Of a stretch of 64,000 nucleotides of DNA, positions 27,308-36,409 are shown piece after piece. The notes beneath the pieces are model-generated. The model was not told the DNA's origin. It did not search any database and saw only the letters and a program-made list of their open reading frames with translations. The DNA is from Rossellomorea aquimaris (GTDB lineage: Bacteria > Bacillota > Bacilli > Bacillales > Bacillaceae_B). Location: NCBI RefSeq assembly GCF_003315075.1, contig NZ_QNRJ01000006.1:186001-250000 (forward strand). The letters are read 5' to 3'. Made by a program: the position numbers and the translations under genes. Positions within the stretch are counted from its first letter, which is position 1; each line of letters opens with the position of its first letter.

Positions 27308-28549
27308 ATGAAAAAAGCTATCCTCTTTACCATCATTCTTGCTCTTATTCTTCCATCAACACCCTCCGCATCCATAAACAATCAAGTTAAAGCTGCTTTT
27401 ATCAGGGAGGGGAATTTGTGGACCTTGATAGATAACCATGAAACACAAGTAACGAATTCCGGAAACGTGCACTCTCAACCGAAATGGTCAACCGACGGAA
27501 CCTGGATTGCCTATCAAGTAGAGACCACTTCTGAATTCGATAAAAGGGAAATGCAGTCAGAGCTGTGGACTTACAATCTTAAAACGGGGAAAAAGAAGAG
27601 AATTTCTTATAACGGTCATTCTCCAGAATGGGCTCCCCATAAAAACCATGTTGCTTATAATAATAGAGGAATTCTAGATATTTCAGACCTCAAGCGTTTC
27701 TACAACATTGCAACCGGGGTCAGTGATTTCACGTGGCTTCCGGATGGCAGTGGCTTCCTTCTGTCTTCGTCAGGGACCCTCAACCCGGATGGATGGTCAA
27801 GTGCCTCTTTGTTCATAAAAAAAGTCGGAGATAACTATGAGGATATTATTCTTTTTGGTGGCGTGGAGCTATTCTTCACCCTTCCAAGGGAAATTGGGAC
27901 AAGTGAGCAAAACAAACTGATTGCCGTCTATGCCGAGCAGCTGACCTATTCACCGAGCGGCAAATGGATTTCATTCGTTGTGTCTCCCACCGCGTCCTGG
28001 TCCATGGACAGTAATATGGTATGTGTCATAGATAAAGAAGGGAAAAATTTCGAGATATTGGACGAGATGATCCTGGATGTCGGACAGCCCAAATGGTCAC
28101 CGTCAACAGATACGCTAGCCTATATCGCAGGCGGAGGGAGAATCGTGTTCGGCTTCAAAAATAAAGATCTAAAGGTAAAGGAAATGCCTGTTTCAGGAAC
28201 CTACACGCCTGCCCATTACGCTGATCTTGATTTTAATTGGATGACCAATAAATCTCTGGTGGTTTCAAGAATCAAAGAACAGGAGTGGACCAATGAATTC
28301 AATAAGCACCCGCTGCCTGCCCTTTATACTCTGAATATCGATTCGAATCACCAAATAAAAATCACGAGTCCCCCTAAAGGATATGGAGACTATGCCCCTC
28401 AGTATATCGCGTCCATTTCAAAACTTGTTTGGTTAAGAGGGACATCTATAACAGATACGAAAAGGGACCTGTGGATAGGGAACAAGGATGGTACTGATAC
28501 TAAGCAATGGTTGCGGAATATTGAGGAAATTGTATTTTATAAAAGGTAA
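27308..28549 (+). CDS. Secreted TolB/WD40-like beta-propeller protein
   Basis: 413 residues. An N-terminal signal peptide (MKKAILFTIILALILPSTPSA) is followed by repeats of the TolB-like propeller type: QPKWSTDGTWIAYQVE, SPEWAPHKNHVAYNN, LTYSPSGKWISFVV and QPKWSPSTDTLAYIAG. Each has the W-S-x-D/N-G-x-x-I-A-Y pattern. It is probably outside the membrane as a binding protein; ligand unknown. RBS AAAAGGAG precedes the ATG. It is divergent from the DinB gene. Confidence 0.82.
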   Translation: MKKAILFTIILALILPSTPSASINNQVKAAFIREGNLWTLIDNHETQVTNSGNVHSQPKWSTDGTWIAYQVETTSEFDKREMQSELWTYNLKTGKKKRISYNGHSPEWAPHKNHVAYNNRGILDISDLKRFYNIATGVSDFTWLPDGSGFLLSSSGTLNPDGWSSASLFIKKVGDNYEDIILFGGVELFFTLPREIGTSEQNKLIAVYAEQLTYSPSGKWISFVVSPTASWSMDSNMVCVIDKEGKNFEILDEMILDVGQPKWSPSTDTLAYIAGGGRIVFGFKNKDLKVKEMPVSGTYTPAHYADLDFNWMTNKSLVVSRIKEQEWTNEFNKHPLPALYTLNIDSNHQIKITSPPKGYGDYAPQYIASISKLVWLRGTSITDTKRDLWIGNKDGTDTKQWLRNIEEIVFYKR

Positions 28550-28553
28550 GGTT

Positions 28554-28622
28554 GGATCAAATATCCTGAAAGCGGATCATAAATCTAAAATCCGGATCAT
28601 AAGTAACGCAAACCGGATCATA
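28554..28622 (-). repeat. Second TATGATCC array, four units, 20-21 bp period
   Basis: On the minus strand the units read TATGATCCGGTTT, TATGATCCGGATT, TATGATCCGCTTT and TTTGATCC. GGATCA begins at 28554, 28574, 28594 and 28615: intervals 20, 20, 21. It has the same core and period as the array at 19107-19230. Lies just after the stop of the TolB-like gene. Confidence 0.85.
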
Positions 28623-28719
28623 TCTCAATGTAGCCTGAATTTGTTCAAGGTTTTTAGGTTCCAAGTGGATTTTATAATTACTACTCGCAAAATCCCCCCT
28701 CCATTTCCTTGTAAAAAGA

Positions 28720-28755
28720 AGAAAAAAACCAAAAAGCCGGGCATAACCCCGGCTT
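28720..28755 (-). terminator. Terminator of the sigma/anti-sigma operon
   Basis: AAGCCGGG / CCCGGCTT stem with a short loop, then T-rich sequence on the minus strand; about 45 bases past the anti-sigma stop. Confidence 0.75.
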
Positions 28756-28797
28756 ACAATTAATACATTCAAAAAAATGACCTCCACTAATAACAAG

Positions 28798-29805
28798 TCA
28801 CTTTTCAATCTCTAACACAACCACATCAAACAACTGCCCATCCGCATAAAGCACGAACGCCCACTCACCCCGTTCAGGAATGGTAACAGCCGATGGGGCA
28901 TGAACATCTGCACCATTGTTCTCACCGCCCAGAGGAATGGTCCAGCCTTCACCGTTATTCAATACAGGGTGCACTGTCTCCGACTCTCTGTGATAACCAA
29001 CCACTGTCAGTTCTGAAGCATCCGTATTCCACAGATGCCACATCCATTTTTGTGCGGTCAGGCTTGGCATATCAGCTCCGATGATGCCTGATTTGTTTTC
29101 ATTTCCGATCATATTCCGGTCAAACGTGGTTGCCTTCAGGTCCCAGTTAATTTTGTCAAAGTCACTTTCCTGAACGTATTCCGGAATATCTTCTGGTAAT
29201 GTGACAGGGCTCCCTTCTTCTATTTCATCCACACGTACGACGACATCTCCATAAGCCTTGCCGTCAAGGGAGACTTCATACCTCCATAGTCCGCTATATG
29301 GAACCTGGAAACTTGTGGTGAAGCGCTTCAGGCCTGAGTATCCTGGTGATGGCTCTGTTATTTTTTGAGGCGACACCACTTCAATTTTCTGATCTGTTTC
29401 CTTATGAACTGCCGAAATGGAGAGTTCTTTCCCTTTGTATGTGTCAAAAGGTTCTTTGAAACTGAAAATATAGCCATAAGGCATACCGGCATGCAGTTCA
29501 GGGTCGGGTAAGATGCTGAACAGGATTTTGTGATTCTCCTGATAATCATGATGGACTTGCCATGTATCCGGACTGCCATTGTTTGTTTCATTTTGCTTAA
29601 ACAACAATTCGGTCGAAACGAAGAAGCCTATTAAACAAATGGCAACAGTGGTCATGATGAAAATAATGAATGGATTAGGTTTTTTTGCCTGGACCGGACT
29701 ATGAACGGCTTGCCGAATCTTATTTCTTTGAAATTCCGTAAAGTGCCGGCCCTTGTGAGTTGTAGAATCCATCGCTTTCTTTAAATCATTAAGCTTATCC
29801 TCCAT
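28798..29805 (-). CDS. Membrane anti-sigma factor with extracellular domain (DUF4871-like)
   Basis: 335 residues: about 46 cytoplasmic residues that could bind sigma, one transmembrane helix (PFIIFIMTTVAICLIGFFVS, about residues 46-66), and a 260-residue extracellular beta-rich domain with Ig-like look (VPYSGLWRYEVSLDGKAYGD, PERGEWAFVLYADGQLF). Its start overlaps the sigma gene by 11-14 bases, so it is its probable anti-sigma partner. The ATG at 29805 is preferred over 29808 by RBS spacing. Signal unknown. Confidence 0.78.
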   Translation of the reverse strand: MEDKLNDLKKAMDSTTHKGRHFTEFQRNKIRQAVHSPVQAKKPNPFIIFIMTTVAICLIGFFVSTELLFKQNETNNGSPDTWQVHHDYQENHKILFSILPDPELHAGMPYGYIFSFKEPFDTYKGKELSISAVHKETDQKIEVVSPQKITEPSPGYSGLKRFTTSFQVPYSGLWRYEVSLDGKAYGDVVVRVDEIEEGSPVTLPEDIPEYVQESDFDKINWDLKATTFDRNMIGNENKSGIIGADMPSLTAQKWMWHLWNTDASELTVVGYHRESETVHPVLNNGEGWTIPLGGENNGADVHAPSAVTIPERGEWAFVLYADGQLFDVVVLEIEK

Positions 29806-30343
29806 CATGCTCCCCCCTTTCCATCATTTTTTTCAGCTTACTCCTGCCTCTGTTCAACCTTGTTTTGATTGTATTTCCATTCAGACCTAATAGCCCTTCC
29901 ATTTCATCAATGGAACATTCTTCATAATAATAAAGCGTGAAGACCTCCCGATACTTTACGGGCAGGGCCAGGACACATCGTGAAAGAAGCTCTTCCTCAC
30001 TTCGCTTCAGTAAACTCATTTCAGGTAACGGGTCACTTGATGTAAAAAGAGAAAAAAGGCTTGAATTCATCACCACTCTCTTAAAGGCGGAACTCTTCAG
30101 GACATCCTTCGATCGGTTAATGACCAGTCGATATATCCATGCTTTAAATGAGGTAATTTCATCTATTTTTTCATAATGCTTGTAGCATGTGATAAATACA
30201 TCCTGAACGATGTCTTCAGCCAGACTCCAATCCTTTACATAGTTATAAGCTAATTTCGTAAGATGTTCGCCGTATTCCTCCATGATCATTTCCAGCCAGG
30301 ACTCCCGGTCTTCTGAATGGGCTTCGTTCTTCACCCTCCTCAC
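29795..30343 (-). CDS. ECF-type RNA polymerase sigma factor
   Basis: 182 residues. Region 2: DWSLAEDIVQDVFITCYKHY and FKAWIYRLVINRSKDVLK; region 4: LPVKYREVFTLYYYEECSID and GLNGNTIKTRLNRGRSKLK as the helix-turn-helix. The order and length are those of extracytoplasmic-function sigma factors. It is co-transcribed with and overlaps the anti-sigma gene. A promoter of ECF type (TGAAAC, 16 bases, CGTC) precedes it, suggesting autoregulation. GTG start after GGTGAGGAG. Which of the Bacillus ECF subgroups it belongs to is not clear. Confidence 0.92.
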   Translation of the reverse strand: MRRVKNEAHSEDRESWLEMIMEEYGEHLTKLAYNYVKDWSLAEDIVQDVFITCYKHYEKIDEITSFKAWIYRLVINRSKDVLKSSAFKRVVMNSSLFSLFTSSDPLPEMSLLKRSEEELLSRCVLALPVKYREVFTLYYYEECSIDEMEGLLGLNGNTIKTRLNRGRSKLKKMMERGEHDGG

Positions 30344-30371
30344 ACGCTCCTCACCTCATTCCCCTTTATGC

Positions 30372-30400
30372 TAAGACGAATCAATCAGGGATTGGTTTCA
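30372..30400 (-). promoter_or_regulatory. ECF-type promoter of the sigma/anti-sigma operon
   Basis: On the minus strand TGAAAC (30395-30400) and CGTCTTA (from 30378) are separated by exactly 16 bases, the Bacillus ECF consensus. It lies about 30 bases upstream of the sigma start, consistent with autoregulation. Confidence 0.7.
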
Positions 30401-30519
30401 TTTTTTAAAAAATCTGCCTCCTCTGCATTCAACACGCCTATCCAAGTATTCTTTGATTTATCCAGAAAATAACATATAATTCTTATAGATTAGAAGTTTA
30501 AACAAGAGGGGGAAAATAC

Positions 30520-31323
30520 ATGTCTATTCACCATAAAGTCATCGGAGAAGGTTTTCCCATTGTGATGATTCATGGGTGGACGCTTGACCACCAGGCGATG
30601 CTGCATGCAATGGAACCGAATTTCGAGAACAGAAGCGGTTGGAAAAGGATATACATAGACCTGCCGGGAATGGGGCTTTCCGAACCTCAACCATCCATTA
30701 AGAACTCGGATGATATGTTAGAAGCCGTTGTTGGGCTGCTGGATGAGCTGATCCCCGATCAACCGTTCATCGTGTGCGGGTATTCCTATGGGGGATACGT
30801 GGCAAGGGGAATCGTAGAGGCACGACATGACAAGATTTGCGGCTTAATGCTTCTGGCACCCATGATCATACCGGATTCTGACAAAAGAGAACTACCGGAG
30901 CAGGTCGTTTTGAAAAAGGATCCGAGCCTGCTATCAGATCTCTCTTCAGAGGAAGCGGATGCATTTTCCTCCATGGGAGTCGTTCTAGGTAAAACGGAAT
31001 GGGAGAGGTTCCGGGACGACATACTGCTTCCTTCGAGCCAAACGAATGCTGAATTCGTAAACATGATCCGAGAGAATGGATATGGCTTCACCTTCGAACT
31101 TTCAGAGAAGCTTGACTATCCAACATTAATTGTAACTGGGCGGCAAGACCATGTAGTCGGATATCAGGATGCCTGGCAACTGATAGAGTATTATCCAAGG
31201 GCAACGTTTGCTGTGCTTGATATGGCGGGTCATAATGTACAAATCGAGCAAGTCGATGTATTCAATTCTCTAGTGCATAACTGGCTGGACAAACTTGAAA
31301 CTGAAATCATCGTACACTCTTAA
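30520..31323 (+). CDS. Alpha/beta hydrolase
   Basis: 267 residues. VMIHGWTLDHQAML forms the oxyanion region, GYSYGGYVARG the nucleophile elbow (Ser near residue 89), TLIVTGRQDHVVGYQ the acid Asp region and MAGHNVQIEQ the catalytic His. No signal peptide, so it is cytoplasmic. Closest by eye to MhpC-type esterases. RBS GGGGGAAAA precedes the ATG. Terminator follows. Confidence 0.87.
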   Translation: MSIHHKVIGEGFPIVMIHGWTLDHQAMLHAMEPNFENRSGWKRIYIDLPGMGLSEPQPSIKNSDDMLEAVVGLLDELIPDQPFIVCGYSYGGYVARGIVEARHDKICGLMLLAPMIIPDSDKRELPEQVVLKKDPSLLSDLSSEEADAFSSMGVVLGKTEWERFRDDILLPSSQTNAEFVNMIRENGYGFTFELSEKLDYPTLIVTGRQDHVVGYQDAWQLIEYYPRATFAVLDMAGHNVQIEQVDVFNSLVHNWLDKLETEIIVHS

Positions 31324-31335
31324 CTATTCTTAAGT

Positions 31336-31364
31336 AAAAGGACCATTTAAACGTGGTCCTTTTA
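31336..31364 (+). terminator. Terminator after the alpha/beta hydrolase
   Basis: AAAAGGACCA / TGGTCCTTTT stem, eight-base loop; T-run on the plus strand. Confidence 0.78.
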
Positions 31365-31644
31365 CTCTCTTTGCCCGGTCTCATTATCATTTTATGACTA
31401 CAAAGATTTCGTCATGCCGAACCATCATCTTCGGTCGTTTTTTTCAGTACGCGTATTTTTTAATAGAATGTTAGACATTTGTTAATTTGCTCCTGCGCCT
31501 AAAATACTTGTCTCAATTCAATCTGACCTTCCCCATGCATTCTGTTTCAAGAAACTTTGTCGTATTGAAGTGTTTGTACATCTCTGTTCCATTCAGGATA
31601 TGGACCGCTCTATTCTGAATCACATTGACACCTCCCTTACACAT

Positions 31645-32118
31645 TCATTCGATCATTTTTACAAACAAGATTCTATCTTGATTCAGTCCATCATAATTGG
31701 AAAATACCGATACTCCATCCACATCTTTATCGCCTTGTTCCACTTCAAACCCCATCTTAGTATGATAAGCGATCGAACCCTTATTGACCGGGGAAGTGAC
31801 AGCACGGACTACACCTCTATTATGCATTTGAACCGACATGAAGAACTCCTCATACAGTCGCTTCCCAATCTGTCTTTTCCGGTATTCAGGATTAACCCCG
31901 ACAAAGTGGATATATGCTGAATTCTCATCCGACTGAGACAGGAATCCAATTAAAAAGCCCACTATCTCTCCATCATGTTCAGCTATAAAACTAGTATCTT
32001 TAAAATGTACGAAGAATAACTTAGGTAGCATATCCGACATCTGTCTTCCACCCCACCATTCGTTAATCAATGGGGAAATGACACCATAATCAGAACTTCT
32101 GACATTCCTAATTTGCAT
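31645..32118 (-). CDS. GNAT N-acetyltransferase
   Basis: 157 residues. MQIRNVRSSDYGVI start, IVGFLIGFLSQSDE then VGVNPEYRKRQIGKRLYEEF, which is the acetyl-CoA loop with QIG in place of the usual GxG/A, and VNKGSIAYHTKMGFEVE for the C-terminal strand. RBS GGGGGGTC before the ATG. Followed on the same strand, 19 bases upstream, by a HAD phosphatase. Substrate unknown. Confidence 0.82.
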   Translation of the reverse strand: MQIRNVRSSDYGVISPLINEWWGGRQMSDMLPKLFFVHFKDTSFIAEHDGEIVGFLIGFLSQSDENSAYIHFVGVNPEYRKRQIGKRLYEEFFMSVQMHNRGVVRAVTSPVNKGSIAYHTKMGFEVEQGDKDVDGVSVFSNYDGLNQDRILFVKMIE

Positions 32119-32137
32119 AGAGACCCCCCTTTCCCAA

Positions 32138-32803
32138 TTATATTTTTTGTGCTTTTGCAGGAAATAGTTTTTTTAATTCCAATAAATCCTCAATGATCAT
32201 ATCAGCCTTAGCAAGCTCCTCTTCCTGGGCAAAATCAAAACGGCATCCAACTGCCACCAGACCATTGTCCTTTGCCGCATGGATATCCGATAGCCGGTCC
32301 CCTACGACTGCTCCTCTCGAAATCTCGTATGTATCAACAATATGCCGGACCAAATCTGATTTATTCATAGATTCAATATGCTGAATACTGAATACCCCTG
32401 ACACCCATTCATCCAAGCCATAATAACCGACAATGGCGTTTAAGTATTCTATTAATCCGTTACTGGCTATGTATATGCTGAATCCATTTCCTTTTAAATG
32501 GCTGAATACCTCCTGAACATGAGGATATAGGGCACCTTTTCCCTTCCTTATATTTTGAATTAACCTCTCTAGAAAATAAACATCGGTCTGTTCTCTATCT
32601 TCTAGAGAATGGTCGGGAAGTAATGTTTCCCATACCTTTGGCAAAGGCACACCCATGATCTCCCGGTATTTTTCAATCGGCGTTTCAGCATCCCACTGAT
32701 TTTGTGTTCGTAACCGTTCAAAGGTATCATCCAGAGAAGTTTCTAGTATTTTATCTGTTTGAAAGAGTGTTCCATCCATATCAAAAATGAGTGATTGTGT
32801 CAT
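32138..32803 (-). CDS. HAD-family hydrolase
   Basis: 221 residues. LIFDMDGTLFQTDK (nucleophile Asp 8, acid Asp 10), IYIASNGLIEY as motif II, NKSDLVRHIVD containing the motif III Lys, and AVVGDRLSDIHAAKDNG as motif IV. Cap domain of C1 type. Resembles phosphoglycolate/pyrophosphate phosphatases. RBS AAAGGAAC before ATG. Substrate unknown. Confidence 0.85.
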   Translation of the reverse strand: MTQSLIFDMDGTLFQTDKILETSLDDTFERLRTQNQWDAETPIEKYREIMGVPLPKVWETLLPDHSLEDREQTDVYFLERLIQNIRKGKGALYPHVQEVFSHLKGNGFSIYIASNGLIEYLNAIVGYYGLDEWVSGVFSIQHIESMNKSDLVRHIVDTYEISRGAVVGDRLSDIHAAKDNGLVAVGCRFDFAQEEELAKADMIIEDLLELKKLFPAKAQKI

Positions 32804-32961
32804 GATTATTGTTCCTTTCCTTCAATCCATTAAATTCCAATTATTCCAAAAACTCTCCCAATAAACAATCGATTTGTAAATCTTTTATCTACATAAAAAT
32901 TCGCTATTCCCACTTATTACCATTCATATAATACTATATTGTGACAGGAATATTTTTACAC

Positions 32962-33087
32962 AGAGCAGGTCCTTACATGAAATTTTACAAGTTTTTAAGA
33001 ATAACACGGACTGCTCTACCGTAAAATGAATTTTGTGACAAGACGAAATCCACCTCAAGACCTAGGCTAATATTAGCCTAGAGGTGG
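32962..33087 (+). promoter_or_regulatory. Structured leader of the RND exporter gene
   Basis: Two inverted repeats lie in the 360-base gap before the exporter. AGAGCAGGTCC (32962-32972) pairs with GGACTGCTCT (33008-33017) with one bulged G. CTAGGCTAATATTAGCCTAG (33062-33081) is a perfect 20-base palindrome, flanked by CCACCT / AGGTGG (33050-33087). They may be operators for an unlinked regulator or leader hairpins. No regulator gene is adjacent. No clear promoter could be fixed. Confidence 0.55.
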
Positions 33088-33160
33088 CTGTGATGCCGTT
33101 CGTATTACAGTATCTTTAAAAAGAAGGTTAAAAGACAAATCAGTATTAGGGGGGAAACAC

Positions 33161-36100
33161 ATGCAAGCTTTAACCAATTGGGTATTCCGCAATAAGGCAG
33201 CCATGACACTATTTATCATCATTACATTGCTTCTCGGCATCATCAGTTATTTCCGTCTGCCTATGGAATTCCTGCCTGAAGCGGATAATCCGCAAGTGAC
33301 AGTCGTCACCCTGGGTCAGGGGTATGACGCCGGCTCCATGACAACGAACATCACAGAGCCTGTGGAACAGGCTGTGACATCGATTTCAGGAAAAACATCG
33401 ATTCTGTCCACGACCGGGGAAGGATATTCCCAGGTGACCATCAACTTTGATTCAAAAAGTGATATGAAGGAAGCCAAAAACAAGGTCGAAGAAGCGATCA
33501 AAGGAATCCAGCTTCCTGATGGATTCGGGCAACCGCAAATCTCTCAGTTGAATACGTCCATGATTCCGATTAGTCAAGTCTCGGTGACATTTGATGACGG
33601 CTTGACCAAAAAGAACCTTGACCTCGTCAATGATGAGTTCAAGCCGCTCTTTGAAAATAAGGGCTCCCTGTCTCAGGTAAGCATTGCTGGAGAAAACAGC
33701 CCACGGGTCCAAATCAATCTTGATCATGACAAACTGGAAAAGTTACATATCCCGGTCAACGCAGTGATGGGCGTGTTGCAAGGTCAGGATGTTTCCGCCT
33801 CTGCCGGGAGCACGACGATTGACGGTCAGAAGAGTACCATCAACGTCACGGACAATCTGACTTCCGTCGATGCGTTGAAGAACTTGCCGGTACCTTTACA
33901 AGTCCCGAATGCTCCTGTCGTTCAATTGAAAGACATCGCCACCATTGAAAAAGTGAAACCCGAAAACACCATCACCCGTGTCAACGGGAAAGAAGCCTTG
34001 GCATTCGTCCTCTTTAAAGAGAGCGATGCCAGTGCCGTTACCGCCGGAGACGATGTTAAAGAAACAGTCGATCAAATCAATAAGGACTATGACGGTGTAG
34101 AAGCAACGGCACTGTTTACTACTGGTGATATGGTGGAGAACTCAGTGAACAGCATGGTTCGCGAAGTGGCACTGGGTGCTCTTTTCGCAACGCTTGTCAT
34201 TCTCTTATTCCTAAGAAAATTCAAGCCAACCCTGATCACCGTCGTTTCCATTCCATTATCGCTCTGTATCACGCTATTCCTGCTCTGGTTATCCGGAGTC
34301 ACCTTGAACATCCTTACATTGGGAGGAGTCGCAGTAGCGGTCGGTCGACTCGTTGATGACAGCATCGTTGTCGTCGAGAATATTTTCAGGCGAAGCCAAA
34401 ATGAAAAACTGACCAAACAGAATGTACTGCTCGCGACAAAGGAAGTTTCCCGTGCGATTACGTCTTCCACTCTCATCACAGTGGCTGTATTCCTGCCGAT
34501 GGGACTCGTCAACGGATCGTTGAAAGCATTCCTGCTTCCGTTCGGTTTGACTGTTACGTATTCATTGCTCGCATCACTGCTTGTAGCCGTTACGGTCGTG
34601 CCATTATTAAGCCGAGGAATGTTGAAAAATACAACCTTGCCAAAACACAACACGCCGCACCGCTATGTGAATGTGCTGCGTTGGTCACTCAATCACAAAT
34701 GGATTCCCATCCTGTTGGCCATTCTTGTATTCGGGGGATCCACCGCTCTTTATATCACGTTACCGAAAGCTGCTACGAGTGCAAATGACGCCTCTTTTGT
34801 TGCTGTCACCATGGAGTTCCCGAGTGATACACCAGAAGAGACAATCAAAGACCGCACGATGAAATTCGAAGATACATTATCAAGTTTTGAAGGATACGAT
34901 TACCTGATCTCTCAGTACGGTGCAAGTGAAGAAAACGCCGAATACGGAGCCGTGAGTGATCCAAACACAGCGGTGTATACCGTCATCATGAAAGAAGGAT
35001 CCGATGCAGAATCCTTCATCGAAGAAGTGAATGAAACGAAGAAGGATGAAAAAGGTGTGACGATTACAGCTTCACCATCGTCCATCTTCGGAGGCTCATC
35101 CAACTCAAGCATCACCTATGATGTCGTCGGAAATGACACCAATGAACTTCTGACTACATCCAAAACCATCATGGATAAGATCAAAGATGTAGACGGAGCG
35201 AAGAAAGTCTCAAGCAACCAGGAGAAAACGTCACCTGTCTTCACAGTGAACGTCAACACGGAGAAAGCAAATGCACAGCAAACCGCCATGCAAATCCGTT
35301 CCTTATTGAATCCGCAGCCGATCGGAGCCATCAATCTGGATGATGTAACGACACCTGTATTCCTGGACGCAGGCCTCAATCCTGAATCAACGTCAGATTT
35401 GAAAGACTTGACGATTGCCACAAACTCAGGCATCCAGCCTCTTGCGGAAGTGGCATCCATCACGGAAGAAGAAAAACCAAGTACCGTCCTGCATAAAGAT
35501 GGTGATTTATATGTTCGAATTACGGCAGAGGTAAAACCTGAAGAGCTTTCGGTCATTTCGAAGAATATCGGTACCGAAATCAAGGATATCGACCTACCAA
35601 AAGGGGTTTCCCTGGATACCGGCGGCGCCGCTGCCCAGCAGGCCGACGACTTCAAGGACCTTGGCATGACGATGCTTGCTTCCATCATGATCGTCTATCT
35701 GATCATGGTCCTGACCTTTAAAACGTTGAAAGCACCACTCGCGATTCTGATCACGCTTCCACTCGCCTCAATCGGCGCCGTCCTCGGACTGCTGATTGCT
35801 AGGGTCCCTGCAGACGCAACGGCGCTTATCGGAGCATTGATGCTGATTGGTATTGTTGTGACGAACGCCATCGTCCTGATTGACCGCGTGAAGCAGAATG
35901 AGGAAACGATGATCATTCGTGACGCGATTTTAGAAGCATGCGGCACTCGCCTTCGTCCAGTCGTCATGACGGCCATCGCCACGATCTGTGCCATGCTTCC
36001 GCTTCTCTTCGGTCACACAGAAGACGGAAGTCTCGTATCGAAATCCCTTGCTGTTGTCGTCATCGGCGGTCTTGCCGGTGCCACGGTTCTGACGCTTGTG

Positions 36101-36193
36101 GTCGTTCCTGTGTTTTATGAATTGCTGTATTTCAGGAAGTCGAAGCGCGAGCGTGCTCAGCAGTTGGAAGGTGAGGAGAAAGTGGCTCAGTAG
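33161..36193 (+). CDS. RND-family efflux permease (AcrB/SwrC-like)
   Basis: 1010 residues, plasma-membrane exporter driven by proton flow. N-terminal helix with FRLPMEFLPEADNPQV, then two periplasmic-type loops and about twelve transmembrane segments in two halves (residues 335-500 and 830-1000). GRLVDDSIVVVENIFRR carries the Asp pair of the proton path. GRLRPVVMTAIATIC-type sequence (TRLRPVVMTA) in the second half is also typical. It is close to SwrC (YerP) of B. subtilis, involved in surfactin export, but the substrate is not shown. No membrane-fusion gene is adjacent. RBS GGGGGG before the ATG. Confidence 0.93.
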   Translation: MQALTNWVFRNKAAMTLFIIITLLLGIISYFRLPMEFLPEADNPQVTVVTLGQGYDAGSMTTNITEPVEQAVTSISGKTSILSTTGEGYSQVTINFDSKSDMKEAKNKVEEAIKGIQLPDGFGQPQISQLNTSMIPISQVSVTFDDGLTKKNLDLVNDEFKPLFENKGSLSQVSIAGENSPRVQINLDHDKLEKLHIPVNAVMGVLQGQDVSASAGSTTIDGQKSTINVTDNLTSVDALKNLPVPLQVPNAPVVQLKDIATIEKVKPENTITRVNGKEALAFVLFKESDASAVTAGDDVKETVDQINKDYDGVEATALFTTGDMVENSVNSMVREVALGALFATLVILLFLRKFKPTLITVVSIPLSLCITLFLLWLSGVTLNILTLGGVAVAVGRLVDDSIVVVENIFRRSQNEKLTKQNVLLATKEVSRAITSSTLITVAVFLPMGLVNGSLKAFLLPFGLTVTYSLLASLLVAVTVVPLLSRGMLKNTTLPKHNTPHRYVNVLRWSLNHKWIPILLAILVFGGSTALYITLPKAATSANDASFVAVTMEFPSDTPEETIKDRTMKFEDTLSSFEGYDYLISQYGASEENAEYGAVSDPNTAVYTVIMKEGSDAESFIEEVNETKKDEKGVTITASPSSIFGGSSNSSITYDVVGNDTNELLTTSKTIMDKIKDVDGAKKVSSNQEKTSPVFTVNVNTEKANAQQTAMQIRSLLNPQPIGAINLDDVTTPVFLDAGLNPESTSDLKDLTIATNSGIQPLAEVASITEEEKPSTVLHKDGDLYVRITAEVKPEELSVISKNIGTEIKDIDLPKGVSLDTGGAAAQQADDFKDLGMTMLASIMIVYLIMVLTFKTLKAPLAILITLPLASIGAVLGLLIARVPADATALIGALMLIGIVVTNAIVLIDRVKQNEETMIIRDAILEACGTRLRPVVMTAIATICAMLPLLFGHTEDGSLVSKSLAVVVIGGLAGATVLTLVVVPVFYELLYFRKSKRERAQQLEGEEKVAQ

Positions 36194-36213
36194 ATGAAAG
36201 TAAAATAGAATGA

Positions 36214-36254
36214 AACAGGTGCTTGTCCTCTTGGGGATAAGCACCTGTTTTTCT
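36214..36254 (+). terminator. Terminator of the RND gene
   Basis: AACAGGTGCTT / AAGCACCTGTT stem with an inner GTCC/GGAT part, T-run after it. Confidence 0.82.
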
Positions 36255-36409
36255 TTACATGGTTGATTAGTTTATTCAGCTGCTGAACCCAACGACCCTA
36301 CGAAATGCATCCATTTACAAATCTCTGTAAATGACAAAATGATTAAAGGAAATCCATCCTCTGCATAGAACATATCTAATAGAAAGTTTATAAAAGGAGA
36401 AGATACGAA

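Noticed and set aside
27118-27381. Long N-terminal extension of the DinB protein
   Set aside because: The strong AAGGAGG before ATG 27117 and DinB family length exclude it; the extension overlaps the divergent TolB-like gene.
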